A stretch of 64,000 nucleotides of DNA from Vibrio amylolyticus (GCF_023145695.1 NZ_JAJHVV010000014.1:47108-111107), one strand, 5' to 3'; positions 1 through 8,824 are shown, counted from the first letter of the stretch. Numbers and translations: made by a program. Notes: generated by a model from the sequence alone, not told the origin.

Positions 1-254
1 GGAGAGATAGTACCCGGACGAGGTGTAGCAAGCAGCAGTAAACCTGTTGGCTCATGCTCTTCAATCGTTGGACCGTAAGTCAGCAGCTTTTCTAATTTTT
101 CTACTTCAGACGCATCTAGGTCTGCCGTTAGATCAGCAAAGTGGGTAAATTCAGCATAAATACCAGTTACTGGTAAGCTTAATTCACGGCAAAGCTCTAA
201 AAGCTTGTTAACACGAAACTCAGAAAGGGCAGGGGAGCCACGCAAAATTCTCAT
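1..254 (-). CDS. purL: Phosphoribosylformylglycinamidine synthase, N-terminal part (partial)
   Basis: Reading the minus strand from the ATG at 254 gives an open frame that runs off the left edge. It begins MRILRGSPALSEFRVNKLL and continues through YAEFTHFADL, which matches the N-terminal domain of PurL. PurL (FGAM synthase) makes formylglycinamidine ribonucleotide from FGAR and glutamine in de novo purine synthesis. Only about 84 residues are in the window, so the catalytic and glutaminase domains cannot be checked. A PurR-like box and a promoter lie about 390-430 bases upstream, which fits purine repression. Confidence 0.93.
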   Translation of the reverse strand, partial: MRILRGSPALSEFRVNKLLELCRELSLPVTGIYAEFTHFADLTADLDASEVEKLEKLLTYGPTIEEHEPTGLLLLATPRPGTIS

Positions 255-320
255 GTACTTAGGTCTCTTATGCAAGTGGATAGGGTCTATTTACCTTTTG
301 CGGTAAAGTTTTGTTCGAGA

Positions 321-403
321 TAAAAGCGTTTTAATCGCGGCGAGAGGTGTGATGCCTAGTCATTCTAAGCAAATACCTCTCAACAAAGAGTAAAACGCTT
401 TTA
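321..403. repeat. Long imperfect inverted repeat in the purL leader
   Basis: TAAAAGCGTTTTA (321-333) is the exact reverse complement of TAAAACGCTTTTA (391-403), and nested inside GAGAGGT (342-348) pairs with ACCTCTC (375-381). The region could fold into one long interrupted hairpin in purL leader RNA. It could equally be a dispersed intergenic repeat; I cannot see a second copy in this window. The rest of the 255-826 gap holds only the purL promoter and mltF upstream DNA. Confidence 0.55.
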
Positions 404-640
404 GCCGAACCCTTCGGGCAGTGCTTGTGACTTATTTCTACGGCGTTATCGACTTATCAGGTAGAAAAACTACACTTCCAAGTCTCTGCCTTGTATAAAC
501 AACTCACAAACCACTGCAAAAATCATCTCAAAAGGTCAATAGACCCTGAGGTGATATTGGTATAAATTCAGTGGGTTAGCTTACAAAGCCAAACATGAAC
601 TTCGAACTTATGCCGATTGCACCTCTTCTGTTGCGAGCGC

Positions 641-691
641 ATTATAAAGCAATTAGTTTTGTGATGTAACACCAAAAGCAACCGTTTGCGT
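641..691 (-). promoter_or_regulatory. Probable purL promoter with PurR operator
   Basis: On the minus strand TTACAT (664-669) and TATAAT (641-646) are 17 bases apart, a good sigma-70 pair. Just upstream, 676-691 reads AAGCAACCGTTTGCGT on the plus strand, 14 of 16 matches to the PurR consensus ACGCAAACGTTTGCGT. The inferred transcript has a leader of roughly 380 bases before the purL ATG, which is unusually long. Confidence 0.65.
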
Positions 692-826
692 CATTTTTTT
701 TGTCAATTTGCAGTTACACCTAAATTGATGAATAAATGCTCACTCCGCTCAATCTTTTATGACTCTTCTTTTATAGAGCGTTAGGCTTTGATATAAAAGC
801 GATACTAGAAGTATGAGAACTTAAAA

Positions 827-2368
827 ATGTTGAACAGCACACTGTCAAAACTAAAACTGACTGCCGCCTTTATATTTGCATCCGTAATACTGACAGGCTG
901 CCAAATAGAATCAGAGCCAAAAAGTGAGCTCCAAGAGATCCTCGACCGTGGCGTTTTACGTGTGGGCACTCTAAATAATCAACTCTCTTACTATATAGGC
1001 CCAGATGGCCCTGCGGGGTTAGATTACGAATTGGTTCGCGAATTTGCTAACGAACTGGGCGTGAAGCTTGAGATGAAACCCGCTTACCGTATGTCTAGCC
1101 TCTACCCTGCACTAGAGAATGGTGAGATTGATATTATTGCTGCGGGATTAAGCCAATCGGAAAAACGCTTAAACAATTTTCGTGCTGGTCCTGCCTATTA
1201 CTATGTGAGCCAACAGCTTGTCTATAAAACGGGACAATGGCGACCAAGGAACATAAATCAACTACTCGAGAGGCAAGAAGAGCTCATTGAGCAAAATGAT
1301 GGTAACTCGGTAGTAAGCATTGTTGACGACTCACACTTTAAAAACACTCTAGAGCAGTTAAAACATCAGCATGAAACGTTTAACTATGCTGTCGATATCG
1401 ATGCCGATATTAACGAGCTTTTAAAACAGGTATCTGAAGGTAAGCTTCCGTTTACGGTGGCCGATTCTATCGAGATATCTTTGTCACAGCGTATCTACCC
1501 AGATATCGCTATCGCTTTTGAACTGACAGAAGACCAACCTATCTCATGGTTTATCAATCGCTCTGAAGATGAAAGCTTATACGCGCTGCTCATCGAGTAC
1601 TTTGGCTCCATCAAACAGTCAGGTCAGCTGGCTGCACTTGAAGAGAAGTACATTGGTCATATTGGCAGCTTTGATTATGTTGATACTCGCGCCTTCATTC
1701 GCGCCTTAGACAGTAAACTTCCAGAGTGGTCTCCTTTATTCATCAAGCACTCACAAGAGTTTGACTGGCGTTTGATTGCTGCACTGGCTTACCAAGAATC
1801 ACACTGGAACCCGATAGCTCGCTCACCAACAGGAGTGCGAGGCATGATGATGCTTACCCTACCTACAGCCAAAAGTGTTGGGGTAACGAATCGACTTGAT
1901 CCTGAGCAGTCCGTATGGGGTGGTGTCGCTTACCTAAGAAAAATGGTGGACCGCATTCCAGATAGTATCTCTGAGCATGAGAAAATCTGGTTTGCCCTTG
2001 CGTCGTACAACGTTGGCTTTGGGCATGTGATGGATGCTAGACGCTTAACCAAGCGCCAAGGAGGCAACCCTGACGCTTGGGCTGATGTAAAGGATCGCCT
2101 TCCACTACTAAGACAAAAGAAATATTACAGTCAAACCTATTACGGTTTCGCTCGAGGTGATGAGGCAAGAAATTATGTCGAAAATATCCGCCGCTACTAT
2201 CAGTCGATTATTGGCCATGTAGAGCAGAGAAGCGCAACAACGGGCACCGATACTGAAGGGCTAACCGTTATTGCAGCACCAGAAATCAGCGTATCTGGAG
2301 CGGAAGGATCCGAGTCGCCGGCGATTGAACCCGACACACAGAAATCGGATGCTGTTTCTTCTGACTAA
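827..2368 (+). CDS. mltF: Membrane-bound lytic murein transglycosylase F
   Basis: MltF cleaves the beta-1,4 bond between MurNAc and GlcNAc in peptidoglycan, releasing 1,6-anhydro-muropeptides, from the inner face of the outer membrane. Residues 1-25 are a lipoprotein signal ending in the lipobox LTGC (22-25). Residues about 35-275 form a periplasmic solute-binding-like domain and about 300-470 an SLT-type lysozyme domain. The catalytic glutamate is E324 in AYQESHW, followed by the usual SPTGVRGMMMLT motif. Length (513 aa) is normal for the family. It is divergent from purL, as in other gammaproteobacteria. The C-terminal 30 residues are low-complexity and probably disordered. Confidence 0.95.
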   Translation: MLNSTLSKLKLTAAFIFASVILTGCQIESEPKSELQEILDRGVLRVGTLNNQLSYYIGPDGPAGLDYELVREFANELGVKLEMKPAYRMSSLYPALENGEIDIIAAGLSQSEKRLNNFRAGPAYYYVSQQLVYKTGQWRPRNINQLLERQEELIEQNDGNSVVSIVDDSHFKNTLEQLKHQHETFNYAVDIDADINELLKQVSEGKLPFTVADSIEISLSQRIYPDIAIAFELTEDQPISWFINRSEDESLYALLIEYFGSIKQSGQLAALEEKYIGHIGSFDYVDTRAFIRALDSKLPEWSPLFIKHSQEFDWRLIAALAYQESHWNPIARSPTGVRGMMMLTLPTAKSVGVTNRLDPEQSVWGGVAYLRKMVDRIPDSISEHEKIWFALASYNVGFGHVMDARRLTKRQGGNPDAWADVKDRLPLLRQKKYYSQTYYGFARGDEARNYVENIRRYYQSIIGHVEQRSATTGTDTEGLTVIAAPEISVSGAEGSESPAIEPDTQKSDAVSSD

Positions 2369-2404
2369 GAAACTGGAATTGCAGGGAATTACGTCCTTCT
2401 AGCT

Positions 2405-2441
2405 CAAGTGTGTAATAGAATTTTCTACTATTACACACTTG
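2405..2441 (+). other. Perfect 14-bp hairpin after mltF
   Basis: CAAGTGTGTAATAG (2405-2418) and CTATTACACACTTG (2428-2441) are exact reverse complements around a 9-base loop. No clear T-tract follows on the plus strand, so it may be a weak or Rho-assisted terminator, or an RNA-stability hairpin for mltF. Confidence 0.5.
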
Positions 2442-2595
2442 AAAATCATCTAAATAGCCCTTATATCTTAGTTTGTTCAGACACATTCATATTGCCGTAA
2501 CATTCCCTTTCTATAAAGGATAGGTAATCGAGTTTGAATGGCTCAAACCGACGTGTTTGAGAAGATAATAGTAAGAACTTAAGGAGTGTTTTATT

Positions 2596-2727
2596 ATGAA
2601 ACGTAAAATGCAATCCAAGCGTTTGAGTAAGACTGTTTCAGCAACGCGTAGAAAACGTATGCTATCGAATAACAAGAAAAAGATTATTTGGCGAAACCGC
2701 ACTTACACTCAATTACAGATGGATTAA
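2596..2727 (+). CDS. Small very basic protein of unknown function (43 aa)
   Basis: I do not recognise this gene. The ATG at 2596 is preceded by a strong ribosome binding site (AAGGAG at 2581-2586, spacing about 9). The 43-residue product begins MKRKMQSKRLSKTVSATRRK and is roughly one third Lys/Arg, with no hydrophobic segment or signal peptide. Such composition is typical of nucleic-acid or ribosome-binding micro-proteins, but that is only inference. It stands alone between mltF and tadA. An antisense frame overlaps it but has no comparable ribosome binding site. Confidence 0.5.
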   Translation: MKRKMQSKRLSKTVSATRRKRMLSNNKKKIIWRNRTYTQLQMD

Positions 2728-2866
2728 TCAAACAAGCAAGCATCTATCAGACGAGGTAGATTCACAAAAAGCTATCCCAATAGCATGGATGTTTGCTGAA
2801 ATCCCCCCACTCTAAGTGAACAAACCAAATTCTTTAATCGCCCTAATTTACCCCTGACTGGCTCTC

Positions 2867-3394
2867 CTACTGTTCGGATTTACCTTCCAAGTCGAGTTTC
2901 ATTTGCTTCTTTTTCTCTTTAATCTCTTTTCGTCTGCGTTTAAAGAATGCTTGTAGTACTGCTTTACACTCTTCCTCCAATAACCCTTTTTCAACCTCTG
3001 CATAGTGATACGCCGCTTGGCTTTCAAATAAATTCAGTACGGTTCCCGCGGCCCCCGCTTTAAGATCAGAAGCGCCAAAAACCACTCGTTTTACTCTGCT
3101 GTGTAGGAGCGCTCCAGCGCACATAGGGCAAGGCTCTAATGTGACGTATAAGGTGGTATCAAGTAGTCGGTAATTCTCAAGGGCTTCTCCTGCTTTGCGG
3201 AGCACTTCAACTTCAGCGTGCGCGGTGGCATCGTGGTGGCCAATAGATCGGTTCCAGCCCTCGGCAATAATCACTCCCCCCTTAACTAATACCGCTCCAA
3301 TAGGCACTTCCCCTTCACGCTCAGCCTCTGCTGCAAGCTCTAAAGCGCGACGCATAAAGTGTTCATCTTGTGAGGTGAATTGATCGAGGGGCAC
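2867..3394 (-). CDS. tadA: tRNA-specific adenosine deaminase
   Basis: TadA deaminates A34 to inosine in tRNA-Arg(ACG), allowing wobble decoding of CGN codons. The zinc site is visible: His and Glu in HAE (59-61), with the Glu as proton shuttle, and Cys89/Cys92 in PCPMC. The chosen start is the GTG at 3394, preceded by GGAG eight bases upstream; the internal Met14 is less likely because homologues carry a similar extension before it. The C-terminus is Lys-rich. At 175 aa it is normal length. Its position next to mltF and purL is conserved in the gammaproteobacteria. Confidence 0.95.
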   Translation of the reverse strand: MPLDQFTSQDEHFMRRALELAAEAEREGEVPIGAVLVKGGVIIAEGWNRSIGHHDATAHAEVEVLRKAGEALENYRLLDTTLYVTLEPCPMCAGALLHSRVKRVVFGASDLKAGAAGTVLNLFESQAAYHYAEVEKGLLEEECKAVLQAFFKRRRKEIKEKKKQMKLDLEGKSEQ

Positions 3395-3474
3395 TATGTA
3401 ACTCCAAATAAAAAAGTTGTGATAAACAAAGTTAAGATAAGCGGTCTGCCAGAGTTTACCCTGTTTCAGTAGAT

Positions 3475-3506
3475 AAGAAAAAGCCCGCGATTATAATCGC
3501 GGGCTT
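3475..3506 (-). terminator. Rho-independent terminator of the AbgT-family gene
   Basis: AAGCCCGCGATT (3481-3492) pairs with the complementary arm ending at 3506 to give a GC-rich stem. On the minus strand it is followed by a run of six T. It ends the transporter transcript 30 bases past its stop. Confidence 0.85.
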
Positions 3507-3536
3507 GAGTATCTGTATATCGCTTAAATTAACAGA

Positions 3537-5096
3537 TTACATTGTGTAAGTGTAAGGAGCATTGATACCTAGAGGAATACCAAGTGCCCAGTAAGCGAGT
3601 AGGAAGACAGTCCAACCAATTAGCATCGCGATAGAGAACGGCATCATCAATGCAGCTAGTGTACCGATACCCGTAGACTTCACGTAACGTTGACAGTAAA
3701 CAACCACAAGAGGGAAGAACACCATTAGTGGAGAAATGATGTTAGACACTGAATCACCAACACGGTAAGCCGCTTGAGATAGCTCAGGAGAGATACCAAC
3801 AACCATCAACATTGGAACAAGGATTGGGCCAATTAGAGCCCACTTCGCCGATGCAGAACCAACCAGTAGGTTAACAAACGCAGTCAGAAGAATCATACCA
3901 ACGATCGTAAATTCACCCGACAGGTCCATCGCTTTCAAACCTTCAGCACCGTAAAGCGCAAGCATAGTACCAATGTTTGATTGGCCAAATGCAGATAGGA
4001 ACTGAGCACAGAAGAACGACATTACAATGTAAGCACCCATCGTAGACATCGTCTCTGACATTGACTTAATGATGTCGTTATTGCTGTTAAACTTACCTGA
4101 GATACGACCATAAACGATGCCAGGAATAACAAACAAAATAAAGATAAGTGGAACGATTGACTGCATTAGAGGCGCAGAGAATGCAGTAAGCTCACCTTCC
4201 GGAGAACGTAACGCTGAATCTTCTGGCATAAGTGCGAAGACTAAAGCTGCAATACCTGCAACCATTGCCCAACCAGCCCAACGGAATGCTTTAGACTCAA
4301 TCTCTGTGAACGTACCTAGATCAGGTGCTTCTTCTGCATCTTCATCAACGGGTGTATTAGAAAGACGTGGTTCAATGATTTTCTCAGTTACCCACCAACC
4401 GATACCAACGATCAGGAATGAAGAAAGGCCAGTAAAGAAGATGTTCGCTAGAGGGTTAATAATGTACTCAGGATCAAGAACATTTGCTGCTGTTTGCGTA
4501 AAGCCAGCTAACAGAGGATCGATACCAGAAGGGATAAAGTTAGCTGAGAAACCACCTGATACACCAGCAAATGCTGCTGCTATACCCGCAAGAGGGTGAC
4601 GACCCGCTGCGTGGAAGATAATACCACCTAGTGGAATGACTAATACGTAACCGGCATCAGCTGCTGTGTGAGACACAATAGCGACCAAGATAAGCATAGG
4701 AGTTAGAAGCTTAGCTGGCGTGAAGTTAAGCATTTTCTTAAGGCCAGTTTGGATAAAGCCAGAAGCGTCAGCAACACCAACACCTAACATCGCAACCAAA
4801 ACAATGCCTAAAGGAGCAAAGCCAGTAAACGTTGTTACCATGTTTGCCATAAAGCTAGCGAGTGCTTCGCCAGTCAGTAGGTTGTTTACTTCTAACGCAT
4901 CACCCGTACGTGGGTTGATAAGGTCAAATGAAACATTAGATAAAATCGCAGATGATACCCAGACAATAACGAGTGCCCAGAAAAATAGAATTGCAGGATC
5001 AGGAATTTTATTACCTGCTGTTTCAATCGCGTTTAAGAAGCGATCCATGCCGCTCGGCTTCGGCGATGGTGCTTGTTTTGCAGCTTGGCTACTCAT
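3537..5096 (-). CDS. AbgT-family transporter
   Basis: This 519-aa polytopic inner-membrane protein belongs to the AbgT family, whose members import p-aminobenzoyl-glutamate (AbgT) or export p-aminobenzoate and sulfonamides (MtrF/YdaH type). About ten or more hydrophobic segments and helical re-entrant segments are visible. The family-typical stretches include SHTAADAGYVLVIPLGG near 143-158 and GDSVSNIISPLMVFFPL near 447-463. The ATG at 5096 has a GGAG site six bases upstream. It stands as a single gene with its own promoter and terminator. The substrate cannot be told from sequence alone, so no gene symbol is given. Confidence 0.88.
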   Translation of the reverse strand: MSSQAAKQAPSPKPSGMDRFLNAIETAGNKIPDPAILFFWALVIVWVSSAILSNVSFDLINPRTGDALEVNNLLTGEALASFMANMVTTFTGFAPLGIVLVAMLGVGVADASGFIQTGLKKMLNFTPAKLLTPMLILVAIVSHTAADAGYVLVIPLGGIIFHAAGRHPLAGIAAAFAGVSGGFSANFIPSGIDPLLAGFTQTAANVLDPEYIINPLANIFFTGLSSFLIVGIGWWVTEKIIEPRLSNTPVDEDAEEAPDLGTFTEIESKAFRWAGWAMVAGIAALVFALMPEDSALRSPEGELTAFSAPLMQSIVPLIFILFVIPGIVYGRISGKFNSNNDIIKSMSETMSTMGAYIVMSFFCAQFLSAFGQSNIGTMLALYGAEGLKAMDLSGEFTIVGMILLTAFVNLLVGSASAKWALIGPILVPMLMVVGISPELSQAAYRVGDSVSNIISPLMVFFPLVVVYCQRYVKSTGIGTLAALMMPFSIAMLIGWTVFLLAYWALGIPLGINAPYTYTM

Positions 5097-5172
5097 GGTA
5101 ACTCCGTATTTTTTTGATGTGGTTGCCTTAGACCTTATAAATACTATTTGTGGTCTATATAACGCTGCGCAT

Positions 5173-5201
5173 TGTATAAAATTCAGACCTTAAAAGCACA
5201 A
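5173..5201 (-). promoter_or_regulatory. Predicted promoter of the AbgT-family gene
   Basis: On the minus strand TTGTGC (5196-5201) and TATACA (5173-5178) are 17 bases apart. The rest of the 300-base gap 5097-5396 is AT-rich and shows no gene; it separates the transporter from the pilin cluster. Confidence 0.5.
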
Positions 5202-5396
5202 GGTTCTATGACATTTTCTTTAAACAGAGGCATGTTTTGCAAAAACACAATCTACGTGCAACAAAATAGACACAATTTAGCATACCAAACCAACACAACA
5301 TTTAAACCTATTAAAAACACACACTAGCCAAATCAATAACCATTAACTTATTTACTATGTAAAATATAAAACCAAAAAAACCAACAAATTCGACAT

Positions 5397-5810
5397 TTAA
5401 TCGAACTCGCTATATTTAGATAACATTGTCACAATGTTTACTTCTTTATCTTGTTGATAACGATCATGCCAATACCCCTTTATTGATATTGAACTAACCG
5501 TATCACTTAAACTCAGTGTCGATTGACAAGTGAGCTGAACATCTAGCGTGGCACTATTCTCAATCATTGCATTGCATTCATCGTGCATATTAATAAATGA
5601 GTAGCTTGAGCTTGCCGACGATACTCCTCTTTGACGAAAATACTCTAACTGTGACTCAATCATATACAGAGCTTTTAAACTCGTTTTAGCCTGTTCTGCC
5701 CTCGCTTCCACGTAGATCTGAAGCTTAACAAGACCTAAAGAAGCAACCCCAATAAGAATAAAGGCCACCATTACCTCAATTAAGTTGAAACCTTTCTGTT
5801 TAGTGATCAC
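5397..5810 (-). CDS. PilV-like type IV minor pilin
   Basis: Minor pilins prime assembly of the type IV pilus from the inner membrane. The start is taken as the GTG at 5810, giving MITKQKGFNLIEVMVAF: a short basic leader, a prepilin peptidase cleavage G/FNLIEV, and a hydrophobic helix. An AAAGAGGGG ribosome binding site lies about 7 bases upstream. An upstream in-frame start at 5927 would bury the leader and is rejected. The 137-aa product has a globular C-terminal part with two Cys that may form a disulfide. It overlaps the preceding PilX-like gene by 11 bases and is last in the four-gene minus-strand operon. Confidence 0.85.
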   Translation of the reverse strand: MITKQKGFNLIEVMVAFILIGVASLGLVKLQIYVEARAEQAKTSLKALYMIESQLEYFRQRGVSSASSSYSFINMHDECNAMIENSATLDVQLTCQSTLSLSDTVSSISIKGYWHDRYQQDKEVNIVTMLSKYSEFD

Positions 5811-7125
5811 TCCAAGACCCCTCTTTCCACTTTGGTTTCGCTGAAAAAACAAAACTCTCAGTGATATCACTGTTATATTGAAGTCGCATTGAGTTATTGA
5901 AAAGAGCCATTTGCCCTTGTGTATCAAATATCATTCCCCCAGTAAACTTGAATGAGCCCGATTGAAGATACGTTGCATGTTTGGGTGTTAATGTTGTCGT
6001 TGCGCCATAAACAGTCTCAATCGGATCAGTAAAATTGGCATTCAGGTCAGCCTGAAGAGTCGTAGAGAAAGCATCCCAATGTTCAGGATTTGCAGCAAAG
6101 TTTTCAGTAAAATGAAAGACAATACCTTCAATTGAACCAGAACCTCGTATACCCAAAACGCCATTATGAACGAGCAAGAATAAATACGTCCCAGAATTGG
6201 TTGACTGAATAGCTGTAATTTCGTCTATAGCCGACTGATCAAATTCACAGCTCCCATCAATCCAGACCTTATTGGGTTGGCCTGTGACTAAGTCCGCTTT
6301 AAACTTCGCTACACAATCAACATCATTGCCTAGCATGGTGTAACTAAGGAACTCAAAATCAGGATGGTCTCTTACCTGCTCCCAATCTCCACGCTCAAAA
6401 TCAAATTTCGTTGTAAATGGATTAAGTGTTTCATCTCGTTGGAAGTCTAGTTTCACACCTGTTGAGACATAGTTATTACTCGCATCCTGCCAAATACCAT
6501 TGATTCCTCCAATACCTGTCTTATGGGAAGGAGCACAATCAGAACTATTATCAAAGTCTTCACTTGGTTTAGATATTGTACTCCCTACACCTTGGTTACT
6601 TATGTTCCCTTTAATAATGATATTGCTCCGGACAACCACGGCTACACATTCATACATACCGTCACTATTTTTCTCTCCTGGGTCTGGAGGTGGAAATTCT
6701 GCATTACCAAATACAACTAAATCAGACGTTGACTTAATTGCGCCCGCCCCCGAGTCACTCGTAAAAACAATCGTCTTACCAATTTCTCTATTACCATACT
6801 TTGCGATAAGTCTTTCTGGATCAGCACTGCTGGCTTGAAGATAAACAAGATCCATATCAGAGCAGGTCGTGTTTAAATCAATTGGGATGCTAGTGTCATT
6901 ATTGAGTACGATCGAGCTAAACCCGCACTCTAGCCCTCCCTCTGCACGCCAATGTGCTTTCCGAGCATCAATTTGGTTATTGGCGACTTTTATCTGGTAG
7001 AACACACCTCGATAGGATCCTAGCGCAAAAGCTAACGCGCCCATTAAAAGTAACGCCGTGACGAGCAATGCCGTTGCACCTCGTTGAGCCTTTAACCCAT
7101 CAATACATACCATTCCATTTTTCAT
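5800..7125 (-). CDS. PilX-like pilus assembly protein, large form
   Basis: This 441-aa protein sits where PilX is found in minor pilin operons. Its N-terminus has QRGATALLVTALLLMGALAF at about 14-33, the PilX-type non-canonical prepilin segment with Gly before Ala rather than the usual Phe. The rest is a long soluble region (about residues 40-440) with little repeat structure, far larger than the roughly 170-200 aa PilX of Pseudomonas. The start at 7125 overlaps the stop of the pilW-like gene by four bases. Function in pilus initiation is inferred from position; the long domain could display an adhesive or recognition surface. Confidence 0.75.
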   Translation of the reverse strand: MKNGMVCIDGLKAQRGATALLVTALLLMGALAFALGSYRGVFYQIKVANNQIDARKAHWRAEGGLECGFSSIVLNNDTSIPIDLNTTCSDMDLVYLQASSADPERLIAKYGNREIGKTIVFTSDSGAGAIKSTSDLVVFGNAEFPPPDPGEKNSDGMYECVAVVVRSNIIIKGNISNQGVGSTISKPSEDFDNSSDCAPSHKTGIGGINGIWQDASNNYVSTGVKLDFQRDETLNPFTTKFDFERGDWEQVRDHPDFEFLSYTMLGNDVDCVAKFKADLVTGQPNKVWIDGSCEFDQSAIDEITAIQSTNSGTYLFLLVHNGVLGIRGSGSIEGIVFHFTENFAANPEHWDAFSTTLQADLNANFTDPIETVYGATTTLTPKHATYLQSGSFKFTGGMIFDTQGQMALFNNSMRLQYNSDITESFVFSAKPKWKEGSWSDH

Positions 7126-7712
7126 AGCCAGTTCCTTTGCTTGATTGCCATCGAAACAGACTGGTTATATCCACCATCAAGTAGTTCAGCTTCTAGGTAA
7201 ACATGAGTTAATAAATTGGTTGCGCTGCTGGTAACCAAAGGTGTTGTCGTTATTGCCATGGATACGACCTTCATAATATTTTGATCGAGCAAGTTTGCGC
7301 ATCCTGTTAAGTTATCTAACGATGCGATAACCATGTCCTTTCTTTCACAGCTATAAAGAGAGCCATCACTTAACCTATATTTAATATTCTGGTACTTGTT
7401 TATGTTTGGTAAGTAGTAAACAAAACCGATGCTTGCCCCACTTACTGCAACTGTACTGGTCGCTCCTTGAAGTGTGAGAGAGTTTCCAGAACCACCATCA
7501 AATCCTGCTCTTTGCATATCCGCTCTCATCATGGAACTTGTGCTCATTAAACTCTGTAAAACGAGTAACTCAAGAGTGCGCTCTTTAGCAATTTTCTGTC
7601 CTGTGAGAAATACCGAGCCGATAATACCAAGCGCAATAATTCCAATAAGCGCAGAGACCATCACTTCAATCATTGCAATGCCCTTCTGATGCTTAGCAGC
7701 TTTTATAGCCAT
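7122..7712 (-). CDS. PilW-like type IV minor pilin
   Basis: The 196-aa product starts MAIKAAKHQKGIAMIEVMVS, a basic leader followed by a type III signal cleavage G/IAMIEV with Glu at +5 and a hydrophobic helix. The ATG at 7712 has an excellent AGGAGGGGAG site upstream, which lies inside the end of fimT, so the two genes overlap by 20 bases and are probably translationally coupled. The Cys residues near 118 and 137 may pair. Position between FimT-like and PilX-like genes identifies it as PilW-like; the sequence itself is poorly conserved in the family. Confidence 0.85.
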   Translation of the reverse strand: MAIKAAKHQKGIAMIEVMVSALIGIIALGIIGSVFLTGQKIAKERTLELLVLQSLMSTSSMMRADMQRAGFDGGSGNSLTLQGATSTVAVSGASIGFVYYLPNINKYQNIKYRLSDGSLYSCERKDMVIASLDNLTGCANLLDQNIMKVVSMAITTTPLVTSSATNLLTHVYLEAELLDGGYNQSVSMAIKQRNWL

Positions 7713-8202
7713 AATGCTCCCCTCCTATACCGCACACTTTGACTCTTCCTGGTGGGTTAGAAGTTTTGAGTGCAAGTTGGTTAGATCCGTTCTGAATAGG
7801 CTTAAAAAAGAAACTGCCCGACTTTGGCCTTCCTCTAATTTCGTCAAACACAATTTGCTGAGAACTATAGGTATGCTCAACTTTTAGACCATGAAAGGGT
7901 CTACCATCGAAATAGGCGATATGGTTGGCGGTATCTAGATCATCAGAGTCCGCTAGAGTAATACTCCATGCTCCGGTCGAATTTTCGGTATTTTCAGCAA
8001 TCGAAAAGTGGGCATACAGCTTTTTATTTCTCAGAACGGTTTCGGATTTAGCCTGAATAATGAAGCCATTAACCTCTGTTGCCAATCGCTTCATCTTGCT
8101 CATTGACACTAAATAACTAAAACTAGGTGCGGCAAAAGCGAGAAGAATTCCACACAAACTAATCGTTATCACCAACTCTAACAAAGTAAACCCGCGAGTC
8201 AT
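7693..8202 (-). CDS. FimT/GspH-family minor pseudopilin
   Basis: FimT-type minor pilins are incorporated at the tip of type IV pili and in some bacteria contribute to DNA uptake. The 169-aa product begins MTRGFTLLELVITISLCG, the classical prepilin motif with cleavage after Gly4 and Glu at mature position 5. The GspH-like C-terminal domain ends in CGIGGEHYGYKSC, whose two Cys could form a disulfide loop. It is the first gene of the minus-strand minor pilin operon and is divergent from the pilE-like gene across about 100 bases holding both promoters. Confidence 0.9.
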   Translation of the reverse strand: MTRGFTLLELVITISLCGILLAFAAPSFSYLVSMSKMKRLATEVNGFIIQAKSETVLRNKKLYAHFSIAENTENSTGAWSITLADSDDLDTANHIAYFDGRPFHGLKVEHTYSSQQIVFDEIRGRPKSGSFFFKPIQNGSNQLALKTSNPPGRVKVCGIGGEHYGYKSC

Positions 8203-8300
8203 TTCCCAACTTCCTATGAAATTCGTTGTTTATAATCTAATTCACTTGCGCTGATGCTAACAGCTCATAAAAATAGGGGTAAAATATCTCAGGACAACTC

Positions 8301-8732
8301 GTGATGATTCAATTAATCAACTGTAATCTCTACAAAAAAAGAGCACTTGGAATGACGCTGATCGAATTATTGCTCACTATCTCTATCGTTACGATCTTAG
8401 CAACCATTGCTTACCCTCGTTATACTGACCACATCCTAAAAGCCCATAGAACGACAGCTAAAGCTGATATGTTGCGTATGCAGCTTCTGTTAGAAGAGAG
8501 CTATCAAGGAAGCTATGATTGGTCTAATCTCATCTCAGGAGGGAGCTGTACGATATGCGACAGTGATACTGATAGGTATCAATTTTCGGTGGCAAGTTCA
8601 GCGACAACGCCCTATACCATCGTTGCTACTGCGCAGACGACGAAAGGGCAACATAACGATGATTGCTTAGATAACGATCAAGTAATGAAATTGGATTCTA
8701 AAGGTCAAAGAATCCCTGTAGATTGTTGGTAA
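8301..8732 (+). CDS. pilE: PilE-like type IV minor pilin
   Basis: The 143-aa protein has a 16-17 residue leader, cleavage in ALG/MTLIELLLTISIV, and the PilE-type region AYPRYTDHILKAHRTTAKADML. C-terminal paired cysteines are present (C91/C94 and a Cys near the C-terminus). PilE-type minor pilins work with FimT/PilV/W/X to initiate the pilus fibre. GTG at 8301 and ATG at 8304 are both possible starts; AGGA at 8291 serves either. It is transcribed away from the other minor pilin genes, as in V. cholerae. Confidence 0.87.
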   Translation: MMIQLINCNLYKKRALGMTLIELLLTISIVTILATIAYPRYTDHILKAHRTTAKADMLRMQLLLEESYQGSYDWSNLISGGSCTICDSDTDRYQFSVASSATTPYTIVATAQTTKGQHNDDCLDNDQVMKLDSKGQRIPVDCW

Positions 8733-8747
8733 ATAAGAACTATGAAC

Positions 8748-8785
8748 AAAAAAACGTAACTAAAATGAATTAAGTTACGCTTTCT
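8748..8785. terminator. Bidirectional terminator between pilE and the OMP-like gene
   Basis: CGTAACT (8755-8761) pairs with AGTTACG (8773-8779), flanked by A-run and T-rich sequence. It lies between convergent genes. The stem is short, so strength is uncertain. Confidence 0.45.
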
Positions 8786-8824
8786 AATTAAAAGCTGAAA
8801 AGATTTAAAACTTAAAAGAGATAA

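Noticed and set aside
2511..2702. Minus-strand ORF of 63 aa antisense to the small basic ORF
   Set aside because: It lacks a ribosome binding site of the quality seen for the plus-strand frame, and its hydrophobic sequence looks like the reverse reading of Lys-rich codons.
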